DNA of 9,776 bases from QYOJ01 sp043810345 (lineage in GTDB: Bacteria; Bacteroidota; Bacteroidia; Bacteroidales; FEN-979). Position numbers and translations under genes: made by a program. The notes beneath the pieces were generated by a model that worked only from the letters and a program-made list of their open reading frames with translations, was not told where the DNA came from and searched no databases. The stretch covers positions 1 through 9,776 of the forward strand of contig JBDROF010000040.1 of the NCBI GenBank assembly GCA_043810345.1, read 5' to 3'. Below are positions 1 to 6,562 of the stretch, one piece after another (within the stretch, counting starts at the first letter, position 1; every line of letters starts with the position of its first letter).

Positions 1-665
1 ACCAGGGCGCCGTTCAGGTTGTTCCATACGACCCCACCATTACCGGTTGGTGAAGTCAGACAGATGATGTGTATGTGAGTATTATCCGTTCCGTTGGTGA
101 CCATCCGGGGCCATAACATCCCGCTGGCTCCGGCCGGGGGATAGAGCTCTGTCTGGGTCCAGGATCCTGATCCCTTGGTTGGCCGGGTACTGATGATCAG
201 CGGCGTGGTTCCGCTCTGGTGGGCGACAACGATCTCTCCTTCAGCCCCAAATGGGGCGTAGGAAGGCCAGCCCGTTCTCACAGTTTCAATTCTGGCTGAG
301 GGTTGTGGCCCCCAGGTAGATCCGTCAAAAAAGTTGTAGCCGGTTCCACGATCGGTAAAATTGTCGAGATGGGCCATGGTCGCAATCCCACCCATGGCAT
401 TGGAGGGATAATAGTACAACCGGTTTTCAACAGCAGAATTACTCTGGAGATCATAGACCGACCACATGAGTGTCGGATCTTCCAGGGTCGCTTTGGTGGA
501 TACCATTGGATTGGGATCTTGCTGACCAATTACAGCGCCATCACCCTGTATCATGGTCTGAGCTGCTTTTACACCCCAGTTCGGGCTGTTCAGGTGGCTT
601 CTTACCTGGGCAACCACACTAATCGTCAGTAAAGTTGCCGTAACAAAACATAAAAATCTTTTCAT
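1..665 (-). CDS. Secreted protein, 5' fragment; tandem paralogue of the 821-2671 gene
   Basis: The frame opens at ATG 663-665 and runs off the left edge after about 221 codons without a stop, so only the N-terminus is visible. Residues 1-20 form a signal peptide (MKRFLCF, then a hydrophobic stretch ending VVAQ), so export through Sec is expected. The rest aligns without gaps to the neighbouring 616-residue protein. Over residues 101-160 I count 49 of 60 identical positions, including the blocks ARIETVRTGWP, GEIVVAHQSGTTPLIIS and PPAGASGMLW. The neighbour has Asp-box (BNR) repeats and a T9SS tail further on. By analogy this protein probably has the same layout, but those parts lie outside the window. 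No enzymatic function can be assigned. The upstream gene ends in an intrinsic terminator, so this one is probably transcribed on its own. Confidence 0.85.
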   Translation of the reverse strand, partial: MKRFLCFVTATLLTISVVAQVRSHLNSPNWGVKAAQTMIQGDGAVIGQQDPNPMVSTKATLEDPTLMWSVYDLQSNSAVENRLYYYPSNAMGGIATMAHLDNFTDRGTGYNFFDGSTWGPQPSARIETVRTGWPSYAPFGAEGEIVVAHQSGTTPLIISTRPTKGSGSWTQTELYPPAGASGMLWPRMVTNGTDNTHIHIICLTSPTGNGGVVWNNLNGAL

Positions 666-681
666 ACGCTCAATTTTTCGA

Positions 682-713
682 TAAAAATAGAAAAAAAAGC
701 TTCGTGTTCAAAA
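682..713 (-). promoter_or_regulatory. Possible Bacteroidota-type promoter for the 1-665 gene
   Basis: On the minus strand TTTTG (709-713) is followed after 19 nt by TATTTTTA (682-689). This matches the Bacteroidota -33 TTTG and -7 TAnnTTTG consensus except for the last base. It would give a leader of only about 10 nt, so the assignment is tentative. The position just after the terminator at 741-776 fits an independent transcript. Confidence 0.3.
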
Positions 714-740
714 TCAATCAACCAATAAGAAACATTCCGT

Positions 741-776
741 AAAAAAGAAGCTGCCCCAGTATTCTGAGACAGCCTC
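741..776 (-). terminator. Intrinsic terminator of the 821-2671 gene
   Basis: Read on the minus strand, GAGGCTGTCTCAG (776-764) pairs with CTGGGGCAGCTTC (759-747). This makes a 13-bp stem with three G-U pairs and the loop AATA, followed by six Ts (746-741). It lies about 45 nt past the stop codon and before the next gene's promoter, as expected for a factor-independent terminator. Confidence 0.85.
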
Positions 777-820
777 CTATTGAAACAGTAAAAAATGATT
801 CTGGGCGGGTCAAAATGACC

Positions 821-2671
821 TTATTCAACGATCATTTTCTTTGATATTTTTTCTTTATCAAAAGTTACCGTATAAAAGTATACACCCGCATGGAACTGGT
901 TACCATCAATGAAAAATTGATGAGTCCCGCGGTTCACGAATCCTTTTTGCCATTCATACACTTGCTGACCAAGTAGATTGAAAACCTGAAGCGAAAGGGT
1001 TCCTGGTTTATCAACTATGACGTTTATGGTAGAAAGTCCATGAACCGGATTCGGGAAAATTGACGATACTTCAAATGAAGATTTTGAAACTTCATTCACC
1101 CCTACAGGATAAAGAATATCTGTTTTGAACGGGCTGAGTACAGTCATTAGATTATCGGTGATGATGGCCTGTCCCGCGGCACCCTGGGATCCTTTCAGGT
1201 AGTTGCCTGCAAGATCATCGGCTTGAAATAAGACATATAGTTTGTCTGTGCTGGTTGCTGAGGCGGTAGCAAATACACACTCGCTCCACGTATAAAGAAA
1301 GTTCCCTGTCAGATCATAAAAATAGTCCTCCCAGGTTTCTCCTCCATCAGTTGATCCTCTTCCCAGTACATGGCGCAGTAAAAATCCATCCGCATCCACT
1401 AATGTTGTTACGCCAGACCAGATGGCAAATACATAATTATCTTCATCGACAACCAGTGTTGGGATACTGCTCATGGAATTATAATAATATGCCAGGCTTC
1501 CTTCATAAAAGACCATGGTATCCTGTACCCAACCGATGTAATTACCAAGCGCGAACAGCTCATCCGGGTCAAGCCCCTGAGGCAGTTCCGGCATGGTTTC
1601 ATTCCAGTAAATCAACCCATCCGTATAGGGATACCAGTATTTAGCTCCGGCTTCATCCCCCATTGCTCTCTGGAGGCCAAACAGGATATGTACAGTTCCG
1701 TCAGGACCGATGGCGGCAGCGTTGTTGCCATCCGGACACCAAAACGTTCCTGTTGTATCGCCTCCGGCCCATAAATTGTATGGACAGGACCAAATCGTTG
1801 TTTTTGTCCAATTATCTCCGTTATCAGTTGACTTCATGATAAACTGATCATTCCAGCTGTCACCAACCAAAAATGCCAGGTTGTCTCCGTCTGGTTCTGC
1901 CCAGACATACGCATCTCCGCCAAAACCGAGATAGTCACTGGAGGTCATACCATCCAGTAGCAACCATCCATCCCAGGTGTTTCCACCGTCCAGGGAGCGG
2001 TTGTAAACCAGCGCGCCATTCAGACTATTCCATACCACTCCTCCATTTCCGGTGGGAGCGGTCAGACTGATCACATGGACATTCATCCGGTCAGTGCCAT
2101 TGGTCACCATCCGGCACCAGAGCATCCCGGAAGCGCCTGCCGGCGGTCCCAGCTCTGTTTGTGTCCAGGCTCCGGTCCCCTTCGTATCCCTTCTGCTGAT
2201 AATCAACGGGGTCGTCCCGCTCTGGTGGGCAACAACGATCTCCCCATTGGGTCCGAGAGGCGCGTAGGCTGGCCATCCGGTTCTTACCGTTTCAATTCTT
2301 GCAGCTGGTTGAGCGCCCCAGGTGGTGCCATCAAAATAGTTATATCCGGTTCCACGTTCACTGAAATTATCTTGATGAGACATGGTAACGACAGCACCCA
2401 TGGTGCCATCATCAAAGAGGTATAATCTATGTTGCTGGGAGGCATTGGTTTGAAGATCATACTTCGTTTGAATAACCACCGGATCTTCCAGTATTGATTT
2501 GGTTCCTGCCACGGAGTTAGGCTCCTGGGAACCGATCGCATTGCCATCAATCCGAATCGTGGGGTTGATCGCTTTTACATCGCTCTTTGCGTTGGTAAAG
2601 TGCGGCTGAAACTGAGCCACACAAGATAGCGCAAAACCTGCAGCGATGAATAAAAGTAACATTCTCTTCAT
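821..2671 (-). CDS. Secreted Asp-box (BNR repeat) protein with T9SS type A sorting domain
   Basis: A 616-residue exported protein. The start is ATG 2669-2671 (MKRMLLLF), which puts a signal peptide at residues 1-20 (ending SCVAQ). A frame-open extension to an upstream TTG would spoil that signal, so I reject it. Three Asp-boxes (S-x-D-x-G-x-T/N-W type) occur at residues 226-233 (SLDGGNTW), 281-288 (STDNGDNW) and 440-447 (STDGGETW), as in sialidase-like beta-propellers. The C-terminal 80 or so residues form a T9SS type A sorting domain: FPNPVHG near 539, then VFNLLGQQVYE, HAGVYFYTV and the end KKMIVE. The family knowledge predicts secretion across the outer membrane and attachment to the cell surface. 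Asp-boxes alone do not prove glycosidase activity, and I see no convincing sialidase catalytic set. It is a tandem paralogue of the 1-665 gene, with its own promoter and terminator. Confidence 0.93.
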   Translation of the reverse strand: MKRMLLLFIAAGFALSCVAQFQPHFTNAKSDVKAINPTIRIDGNAIGSQEPNSVAGTKSILEDPVVIQTKYDLQTNASQQHRLYLFDDGTMGAVVTMSHQDNFSERGTGYNYFDGTTWGAQPAARIETVRTGWPAYAPLGPNGEIVVAHQSGTTPLIISRRDTKGTGAWTQTELGPPAGASGMLWCRMVTNGTDRMNVHVISLTAPTGNGGVVWNSLNGALVYNRSLDGGNTWDGWLLLDGMTSSDYLGFGGDAYVWAEPDGDNLAFLVGDSWNDQFIMKSTDNGDNWTKTTIWSCPYNLWAGGDTTGTFWCPDGNNAAAIGPDGTVHILFGLQRAMGDEAGAKYWYPYTDGLIYWNETMPELPQGLDPDELFALGNYIGWVQDTMVFYEGSLAYYYNSMSSIPTLVVDEDNYVFAIWSGVTTLVDADGFLLRHVLGRGSTDGGETWEDYFYDLTGNFLYTWSECVFATASATSTDKLYVLFQADDLAGNYLKGSQGAAGQAIITDNLMTVLSPFKTDILYPVGVNEVSKSSFEVSSIFPNPVHGLSTINVIVDKPGTLSLQVFNLLGQQVYEWQKGFVNRGTHQFFIDGNQFHAGVYFYTVTFDKEKISKKMIVE

Positions 2672-2681
2672 GGGTTTTAGT

Positions 2682-2704
2682 TTTAAGTTAAACAAAAAAT
2701 GAAT
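2682..2704 (-). promoter_or_regulatory. Conserved leader element upstream of the 821-2671 gene
   Basis: This 23-nt AT-rich stretch, containing GTTTAACTTAAA, is identical at 22 of 23 positions to 4809-4831, which lies before the other complete T9SS-cargo gene. It sits 10 nt upstream of ATG, against 9 nt in the other copy. It falls in the predicted 5' untranslated leader and contains no Shine-Dalgarno sequence. A role in translation initiation or mRNA stability is inference. Confidence 0.6.
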
Positions 2705-2710
2705 CCACCG

Positions 2711-2718
2711 CAAATATA
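2711..2718 (-). promoter_or_regulatory. -7 promoter element (TAnnTTTG) of the 821-2671 gene
   Basis: The minus strand reads TATATTTG, a perfect match to the Bacteroidota -7 consensus, about 40 nt before the start codon. The expected -33 position, 20 nt further upstream, falls in the T-run of the preceding terminator (TTTT), which is an acceptable but not distinctive TTTG-like element. The predicted transcript would start close to the shared leader element. Confidence 0.5.
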
Positions 2719-2738
2719 GTAAAATAAATCGCGCATAT

Positions 2739-2766
2739 AAAAAAAAGCCCGGAAGTTCTCCGGGCT
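2739..2766 (-). terminator. Intrinsic terminator of the 2793-4799 gene
   Basis: On the minus strand AGCCCGG (2766-2760) pairs with CCGGGCT (2752-2746), a perfect 7-bp GC-rich stem with loop AGAACTT. A run of Ts (down to 2739) follows. It begins 27 nt past the stop codon of the upstream gene and separates it from the next promoter. Confidence 0.85.
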
Positions 2767-2792
2767 CTCCATGTATTTATAAAAAAATGAAC

Positions 2793-4799
2793 TTATTCCA
2801 CCACCACTTTTCGGGTGAATTTCTCGCCGTTGATATGCAGTGTGGCGAAGTAGACTCCTGCATTCAGGCGGCTGGCATCGAATGTGAACTGCTGGTTACC
2901 GGCAGTTACATATCCTTTGTCAAGGGTCATCACAGTTTGGCCGAGCATGTTGGTCAGGCTGATCTGAACATTTCCGCCCTGGGTCATGTTAACCTTCATC
3001 ACTGCCATGTCGGTCACCGGATTCGGATAGACAGAGATCGACGGTTCAGCTTTCCTGTTATCCACGGCAACCGGGAATTGTACGGCGCAGTCCGGACGGT
3101 CGATGGTATAGTCCCCGTCGGAGTAACTGAAATCCGGGATATACTTGAAAGTAACCGGTTGGGCAGGATCATTGGGATCGGAGAGCAACTCCGTTACGAT
3201 CGGAATGAATTCGAACTCATCGATCGTGAACGTGTAATAGGATGTTGCTTCAAAATAGGCCTGTTGGGTTACATCAGAGAGGAACGTCACATTGTTCGGC
3301 TGGTCGTCGCCGTTCACACTTGTAAGCATGTTCAACCGAAGGTCGAAACCACGGGCAAATACATCCGGGTTGATGTTATCGGTCACACCGGGAACCTGGG
3401 TGTCAAGCCAGGTGAAGAAGACCTTGTCGCCGGCATAGTTGACAGCGGCATTTACGCGGTTGTCTTCGTAAATGCCTCCGAAGTCGCCACGGAAAGTCCA
3501 GGGGTGTCCCAGGAGCACAGCGCACCAGGTCTCACCTTTATCGGGTGAGTAAATGTCAAATACGGCATAGGCGCTGTCGCCGGTGGCAATCGAATAGCCA
3601 TCAGCTGAAACGCCAACAACTGTACCAATATGCGGATTGCCCCATGTATCCACAACCAGGTCGCAGTCAAAGGCGGTGGTGTAAGGGATCTCGTCACGGC
3701 TGGGGTAGGGAGGATTGAAAAGTTGTTGAATCCGGTAATCGCTCAGGAAGTTTTTAATGGCATCGATCCCATCTGTACCATCAAGCTGAACGCTGATCGG
3801 ATCATTCCAGGTCACTCCGTAATCGTTGGAGTAGAACATTATCGGGAAGCCCCGTTCCTGAACACCCCCTACCGCAGGCAGGTCACCTGTGTTGCCCAGA
3901 GCAACAATCCAAACATGCTTTCCATCAGGTGAAGCAGCTATACGATCAATCCATGGACGGTTGTTGTCCAGTGTCAGGAGCTCAATCAGGCTCATGGTGT
4001 ATTCGTAATCCATGTCGGTTGTATTCCATACACCGGTGCTGAGGATGATGTTGCCCTGATACGTCAGTCCACTGCTCCAGTCTTGATCGAGGTCGGTAAC
4101 CAGAACCTTTCCGTCACCCAGCAGCATCATCCCGTCAGGGATATAGGTATAGGGTGGAGGGTTATACCAGTAGAGGTGTTTGGTGGTGTCGGAAAGATCG
4201 GTCAGCTTGCCACGGCCCCAGCTGAGTCCACCCCATGTGGTGGCGGTACTGGAGAGATTTGGTGCAAAGAATACACAATAGGCGTCACCGATGCCTTTCC
4301 CCACGGGATCATAGATCAAGGCCTGTGGGTAACGGCCGGCATCCAAAAAATAGGTCCCCCCGGCATTGAGGGTGGAAGCATATACCTGGTTGTTAATCGT
4401 CCAGTCGGTGGCGTTCATTGCATTGTTCACACCCAGGTCATAGGATAGGTACCCGGAGAGGCCGGGAGGTGTGGTACCGGGTCCCATCCGGTGAAAGTTG
4501 GTAACCGCTCCCAGTAACGGGTCGGCCCAAACCAGGGTTTTCTGACCTCCGGCATAGCCATATCCGTAAGCATTGGCTGCAGTACCGATGGTAATCACAC
4601 TAACCACATCCACACCGTCTCCGTTGACCATAACGGGCCCCGGAATCACCTTTTTGGCGTTAACGTTTACAGGCTCTTCACCAATCATCTGTACAGTTAC
4701 CTTCTTTTCGGTAGAGACTGAATTTTTAAGCTGAAAGGTTTGAGCCGTTACAGCAAGGCCAAGAATAAGAGCCATGCTGAAGAGTAGAATTTTCTTCAT
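2793..4799 (-). CDS. Secreted Asp-box protein with T9SS type A sorting domain
   Basis: A 668-residue exported protein starting at ATG 4797-4799 (MKKILLFSM). A TTG two codons upstream is also in frame, but ATG gives the normal signal peptide: residues 1-20, ending AVTAQ. Two Asp-boxes are visible at 324-331 (SNDYGVTW) and 418-425 (SPDKGETW). A third motif at 290-298 (SPDGKHVWI) resembles a propeller blade. The C-terminus (about 587-668) is a T9SS type A sorting domain: SVYPNPVTD, SLTNMLGQTV, NAGVYFATL and the end RKVVVE. The protein is therefore predicted to be a beta-propeller-like T9SS cargo at the cell surface or outside. It does not align well with the two genes to its left apart from signal, Asp-boxes and tail, so it is a distant relative rather than a recent duplicate. 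The ligand or substrate is unknown. Confidence 0.92.
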   Translation of the reverse strand: MKKILLFSMALILGLAVTAQTFQLKNSVSTEKKVTVQMIGEEPVNVNAKKVIPGPVMVNGDGVDVVSVITIGTAANAYGYGYAGGQKTLVWADPLLGAVTNFHRMGPGTTPPGLSGYLSYDLGVNNAMNATDWTINNQVYASTLNAGGTYFLDAGRYPQALIYDPVGKGIGDAYCVFFAPNLSSTATTWGGLSWGRGKLTDLSDTTKHLYWYNPPPYTYIPDGMMLLGDGKVLVTDLDQDWSSGLTYQGNIILSTGVWNTTDMDYEYTMSLIELLTLDNNRPWIDRIAASPDGKHVWIVALGNTGDLPAVGGVQERGFPIMFYSNDYGVTWNDPISVQLDGTDGIDAIKNFLSDYRIQQLFNPPYPSRDEIPYTTAFDCDLVVDTWGNPHIGTVVGVSADGYSIATGDSAYAVFDIYSPDKGETWCAVLLGHPWTFRGDFGGIYEDNRVNAAVNYAGDKVFFTWLDTQVPGVTDNINPDVFARGFDLRLNMLTSVNGDDQPNNVTFLSDVTQQAYFEATSYYTFTIDEFEFIPIVTELLSDPNDPAQPVTFKYIPDFSYSDGDYTIDRPDCAVQFPVAVDNRKAEPSISVYPNPVTDMAVMKVNMTQGGNVQISLTNMLGQTVMTLDKGYVTAGNQQFTFDASRLNAGVYFATLHINGEKFTRKVVVE

Positions 4800-4808
4800 T
4801 TTCAATGA

Positions 4809-4831
4809 TTTAAGTTAAACAATAAATGAAT
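4809..4831 (-). promoter_or_regulatory. Conserved leader element upstream of the 2793-4799 gene
   Basis: Second copy of the 23-nt AT-rich leader found at 2682-2704, differing at one base and placed 9 nt before ATG. The sequence around it differs between the two genes, so the match is not simply the tail of a long duplicated block. Confidence 0.6.
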
Positions 4832-4861
4832 TATCGATTCAAATCCAACGTTTGTAATGAA

Positions 4862-4892
4862 CAAAAATAGAGTAATAAATTCGTTTTTGCAA
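4862..4892 (-). promoter_or_regulatory. Bacteroidota-type promoter of the 2793-4799 gene
   Basis: On the minus strand TTG (4890-4892) is followed after 20 nt by TATTTTTG (4862-4869), a perfect TAnnTTTG -7 element with near-ideal spacing. Transcription would start around 4855, leaving a leader of roughly 55 nt that contains the conserved 23-nt element. Confidence 0.6.
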
Positions 4893-4919
4893 TATTTTAC
4901 GCTAAAAATCGACGTCTTG

Positions 4920-5080
4920 CCCCTAAATCCTAAAGGGGACTTTGCCATCTCTCCGGCGCTGTCTCCCCCCATCCCCCCAGCTCCCTTCCCCAACAAGGGA
5001 AGGGGGAGATAAGCCTCTCCCTTATTGGGGAGAGGTTTGGAGAGGGGTAGTAAGTCCCTCCCTTTTTGGGGAGGGACTTA
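4920..5080. repeat. Cluster of GC-rich hairpins in the divergent intergenic region
   Basis: Four inverted repeats lie side by side. The first is CCCCT/AGGGG-type at 4920-4938. The second is a 10-bp stem (4981-4990 with 4997-5006, one G-T pair). The third is CCTCTCCC (5014-5021) with GGGAGAGG (5028-5035). The fourth is a perfect 12-bp stem, TAAGTCCCTCCC (5051-5062) with GGGAGGGACTTA (5069-5080). The last three share a C-rich arm, a loop of six bases and a G-rich arm, so they look like diverged copies of one palindromic unit. No arm is followed by a T-run and the flanking genes diverge, so these are not ordinary terminators. The region has no coding potential on either strand that I believe. 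Confidence 0.75.
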
Positions 5081-5097
5081 GGGTGGGGTAAAATAAT

Positions 5098-5105
5098 TAT
5101 CTTTG
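5098..5105 (+). promoter_or_regulatory. -7 promoter element (TAnnTTTG) of the LptF/LptG-family gene
   Basis: TATCTTTG matches the -7 consensus and lies 20 nt before ATG 5126. No clear TTTG is visible at -33. That position would fall on the right arm of the hairpin ending at 5080, so promoter access and the hairpin may be linked. Confidence 0.5.
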
Positions 5106-5125
5106 CATTGAATTCCCCTCTCTTG

Positions 5126-6562
5126 ATGAAAAAACTGGACCTGTTCATCCTGAAAACCTACCTGGGACCCCTTGTCCTCACCTTCTTTATCTCCCTCTTC
5201 ATCCTGCTGATGCAGTTTTTGTGGAAATATGTTGACGACCTGGTTGGAAAGGGGCTGGAGTGGTACATTATATTTAAATTGCTCTTCTATGCCTCCTCTA
5301 CCTTCGTCCCCCTGGCCCTTCCTTTGGCTATCCTCCTCTCCTCCCTGATGACATTCGGAAACCTGGGAGAACACTACGAACTGGTCTCCATCAAAGCAGC
5401 CGGGATCTCCCTCCGCCGCATCATGCTGCCGCTGGTGATTGTTTCATTTCTCATCAGCGGACTCGCGTTCTATTTTTCCAATGATATCCTCCCGAAAGCC
5501 AATCTCAAGTTCCTCTCCCTGCTCTATGATGTCCGGTCGAAAAAGCTGGCTTTCAACCTCAAAAACGGGGTCTTTTACGACGGCATTGAAGGGTATGTGA
5601 TCCGGGTCGGAAAAAAAGAGAAAGATGGGAATACCATCCGTGATGTGATGATCTACGACCATACCAAACATAAGGGGAATGTATCTGTAACCACTGCCAA
5701 ATGGGGCAAGATGGAGCTGTCGCCCGATAAGAAGTACCTGATCTTTCTCCTTTACGATGGCATGAACTACGAGGAGCGGACCGACCTGCGCCGGTACGAA
5801 GTCACCCGGCCTTTCCAGCGAACGAAATTCAGGGAACAACAACAGTTCTTCGATCTCTCGGCATTCCAGCTAACGCGTACCGACGAAGCCCTGTTCAAAA
5901 AGAACTACGAGATGCTGAACATCCGGAACCTGCGGGTCTCCATCGATTCCATGCACCAGGAAGAGCAACGCCAGCGGGAGATCTATCACCAATCGCTCCA
6001 GGCCAACTACACCTTTTTTTCCCGGCTCGACTCCGGAATGACAGTTCCGGCCGATTCCCTGAAAGCATTCAACCATGCCGTTCTGCTGAACTTTGATCGC
6101 AGTGACTGGTACTCCATCTCCCAGTCGGCCAAAGCCAATTCCTTATCCATGAAAGAGAACATCGCGATGCATGAGAACAACCTTTACGGGAAATCGAAAC
6201 TCCTCCACAAGCACGAGATCGTCCTGCAGAAAAAGTACACCTTTTCCATTGCCTGTTTTCTCCTCTTTTTCATCGGGGCCCCTCTGGGTGCCATCATACG
6301 CAAAGGGGGCCTGGGGATGCCGGCCGTGGTGGCTACCCTCTTTTTCGTACTCTTCTGGATCGTCTCGTTCACCGGAGAGAAATATACCGCCGAAGGAGTA
6401 TTGCCCGCCTGGCAGGGAATGTGGATCGCCCCTCTGATGTTGCTTCCCATCGGTATCTTTCTGACCTATAAAGCGACCATCGACGCTTCGCTGCTCGACG
6501 TGGACGCATGGTTCAGATTCTTCCAGAAACTACTGAAGATCCCAACCAAACCGGCCGCATGA
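5126..6562 (+). CDS. LptF/LptG (YjgP/YjgQ) family permease
   Basis: A 478-residue inner-membrane protein of the LptF/LptG family. In the LptB2FG complex these permeases extract lipopolysaccharide from the inner membrane and pass it to the periplasmic Lpt bridge. The chosen start, MKKLDLFILKTYLGPL, has the family's typical N-terminus and follows a promoter element by 20 nt; the frame is open further upstream only through the hairpin repeats. Six membrane segments can be seen, near 14-34, 55-76, 99-118, 371-391, 397-416 and 430-448. Between the third and fourth lies the periplasmic beta-rich domain (about 145-235), then an extra charged, helical stretch (about 245-365). The latter explains the length, about 110 residues more than E. 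coli LptF or LptG. LptF and LptG cannot be told apart here. The stop codon overlaps the next start (ATGA), which suggests translational coupling to the glycosyltransferase. Confidence 0.93.
   Translation: MKKLDLFILKTYLGPLVLTFFISLFILLMQFLWKYVDDLVGKGLEWYIIFKLLFYASSTFVPLALPLAILLSSLMTFGNLGEHYELVSIKAAGISLRRIMLPLVIVSFLISGLAFYFSNDILPKANLKFLSLLYDVRSKKLAFNLKNGVFYDGIEGYVIRVGKKEKDGNTIRDVMIYDHTKHKGNVSVTTAKWGKMELSPDKKYLIFLLYDGMNYEERTDLRRYEVTRPFQRTKFREQQQFFDLSAFQLTRTDEALFKKNYEMLNIRNLRVSIDSMHQEEQRQREIYHQSLQANYTFFSRLDSGMTVPADSLKAFNHAVLLNFDRSDWYSISQSAKANSLSMKENIAMHENNLYGKSKLLHKHEIVLQKKYTFSIACFLLFFIGAPLGAIIRKGGLGMPAVVATLFFVLFWIVSFTGEKYTAEGVLPAWQGMWIAPLMLLPIGIFLTYKATIDASLLDVDAWFRFFQKLLKIPTKPAA

Noticed and set aside
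821..2671. Assignment as a true sialidase
   Set aside because: Asp-boxes occur in many non-enzymatic beta-propellers, and I could not identify the arginine triad or the FRIP motif.
2672..2713. A longer start (TTG at 2713) for the 821-2671 gene
   Set aside because: It would place 14 residues before an otherwise ideal signal peptide and would overlap the -7 promoter element and the conserved leader.
2787..3548. A 253-codon plus-strand open frame opposite the T9SS-cargo gene
   Set aside because: It lies fully antisense to a gene with a clear signal peptide, Asp-boxes and sorting domain, and its translation shows no recognisable domain or plausible start context.
4981..5080. Bidirectional terminator
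   Set aside because: The flanking genes diverge, so no transcript needs to end here, and none of the stems is followed by a T-run on either strand.
6508..6558. An upstream start for the first glycosyltransferase inside the permease gene
   Set aside because: The added residues do not resemble GT N-termini, while ATG 6559 starts directly at the first beta-strand and gives the standard ATGA overlap.
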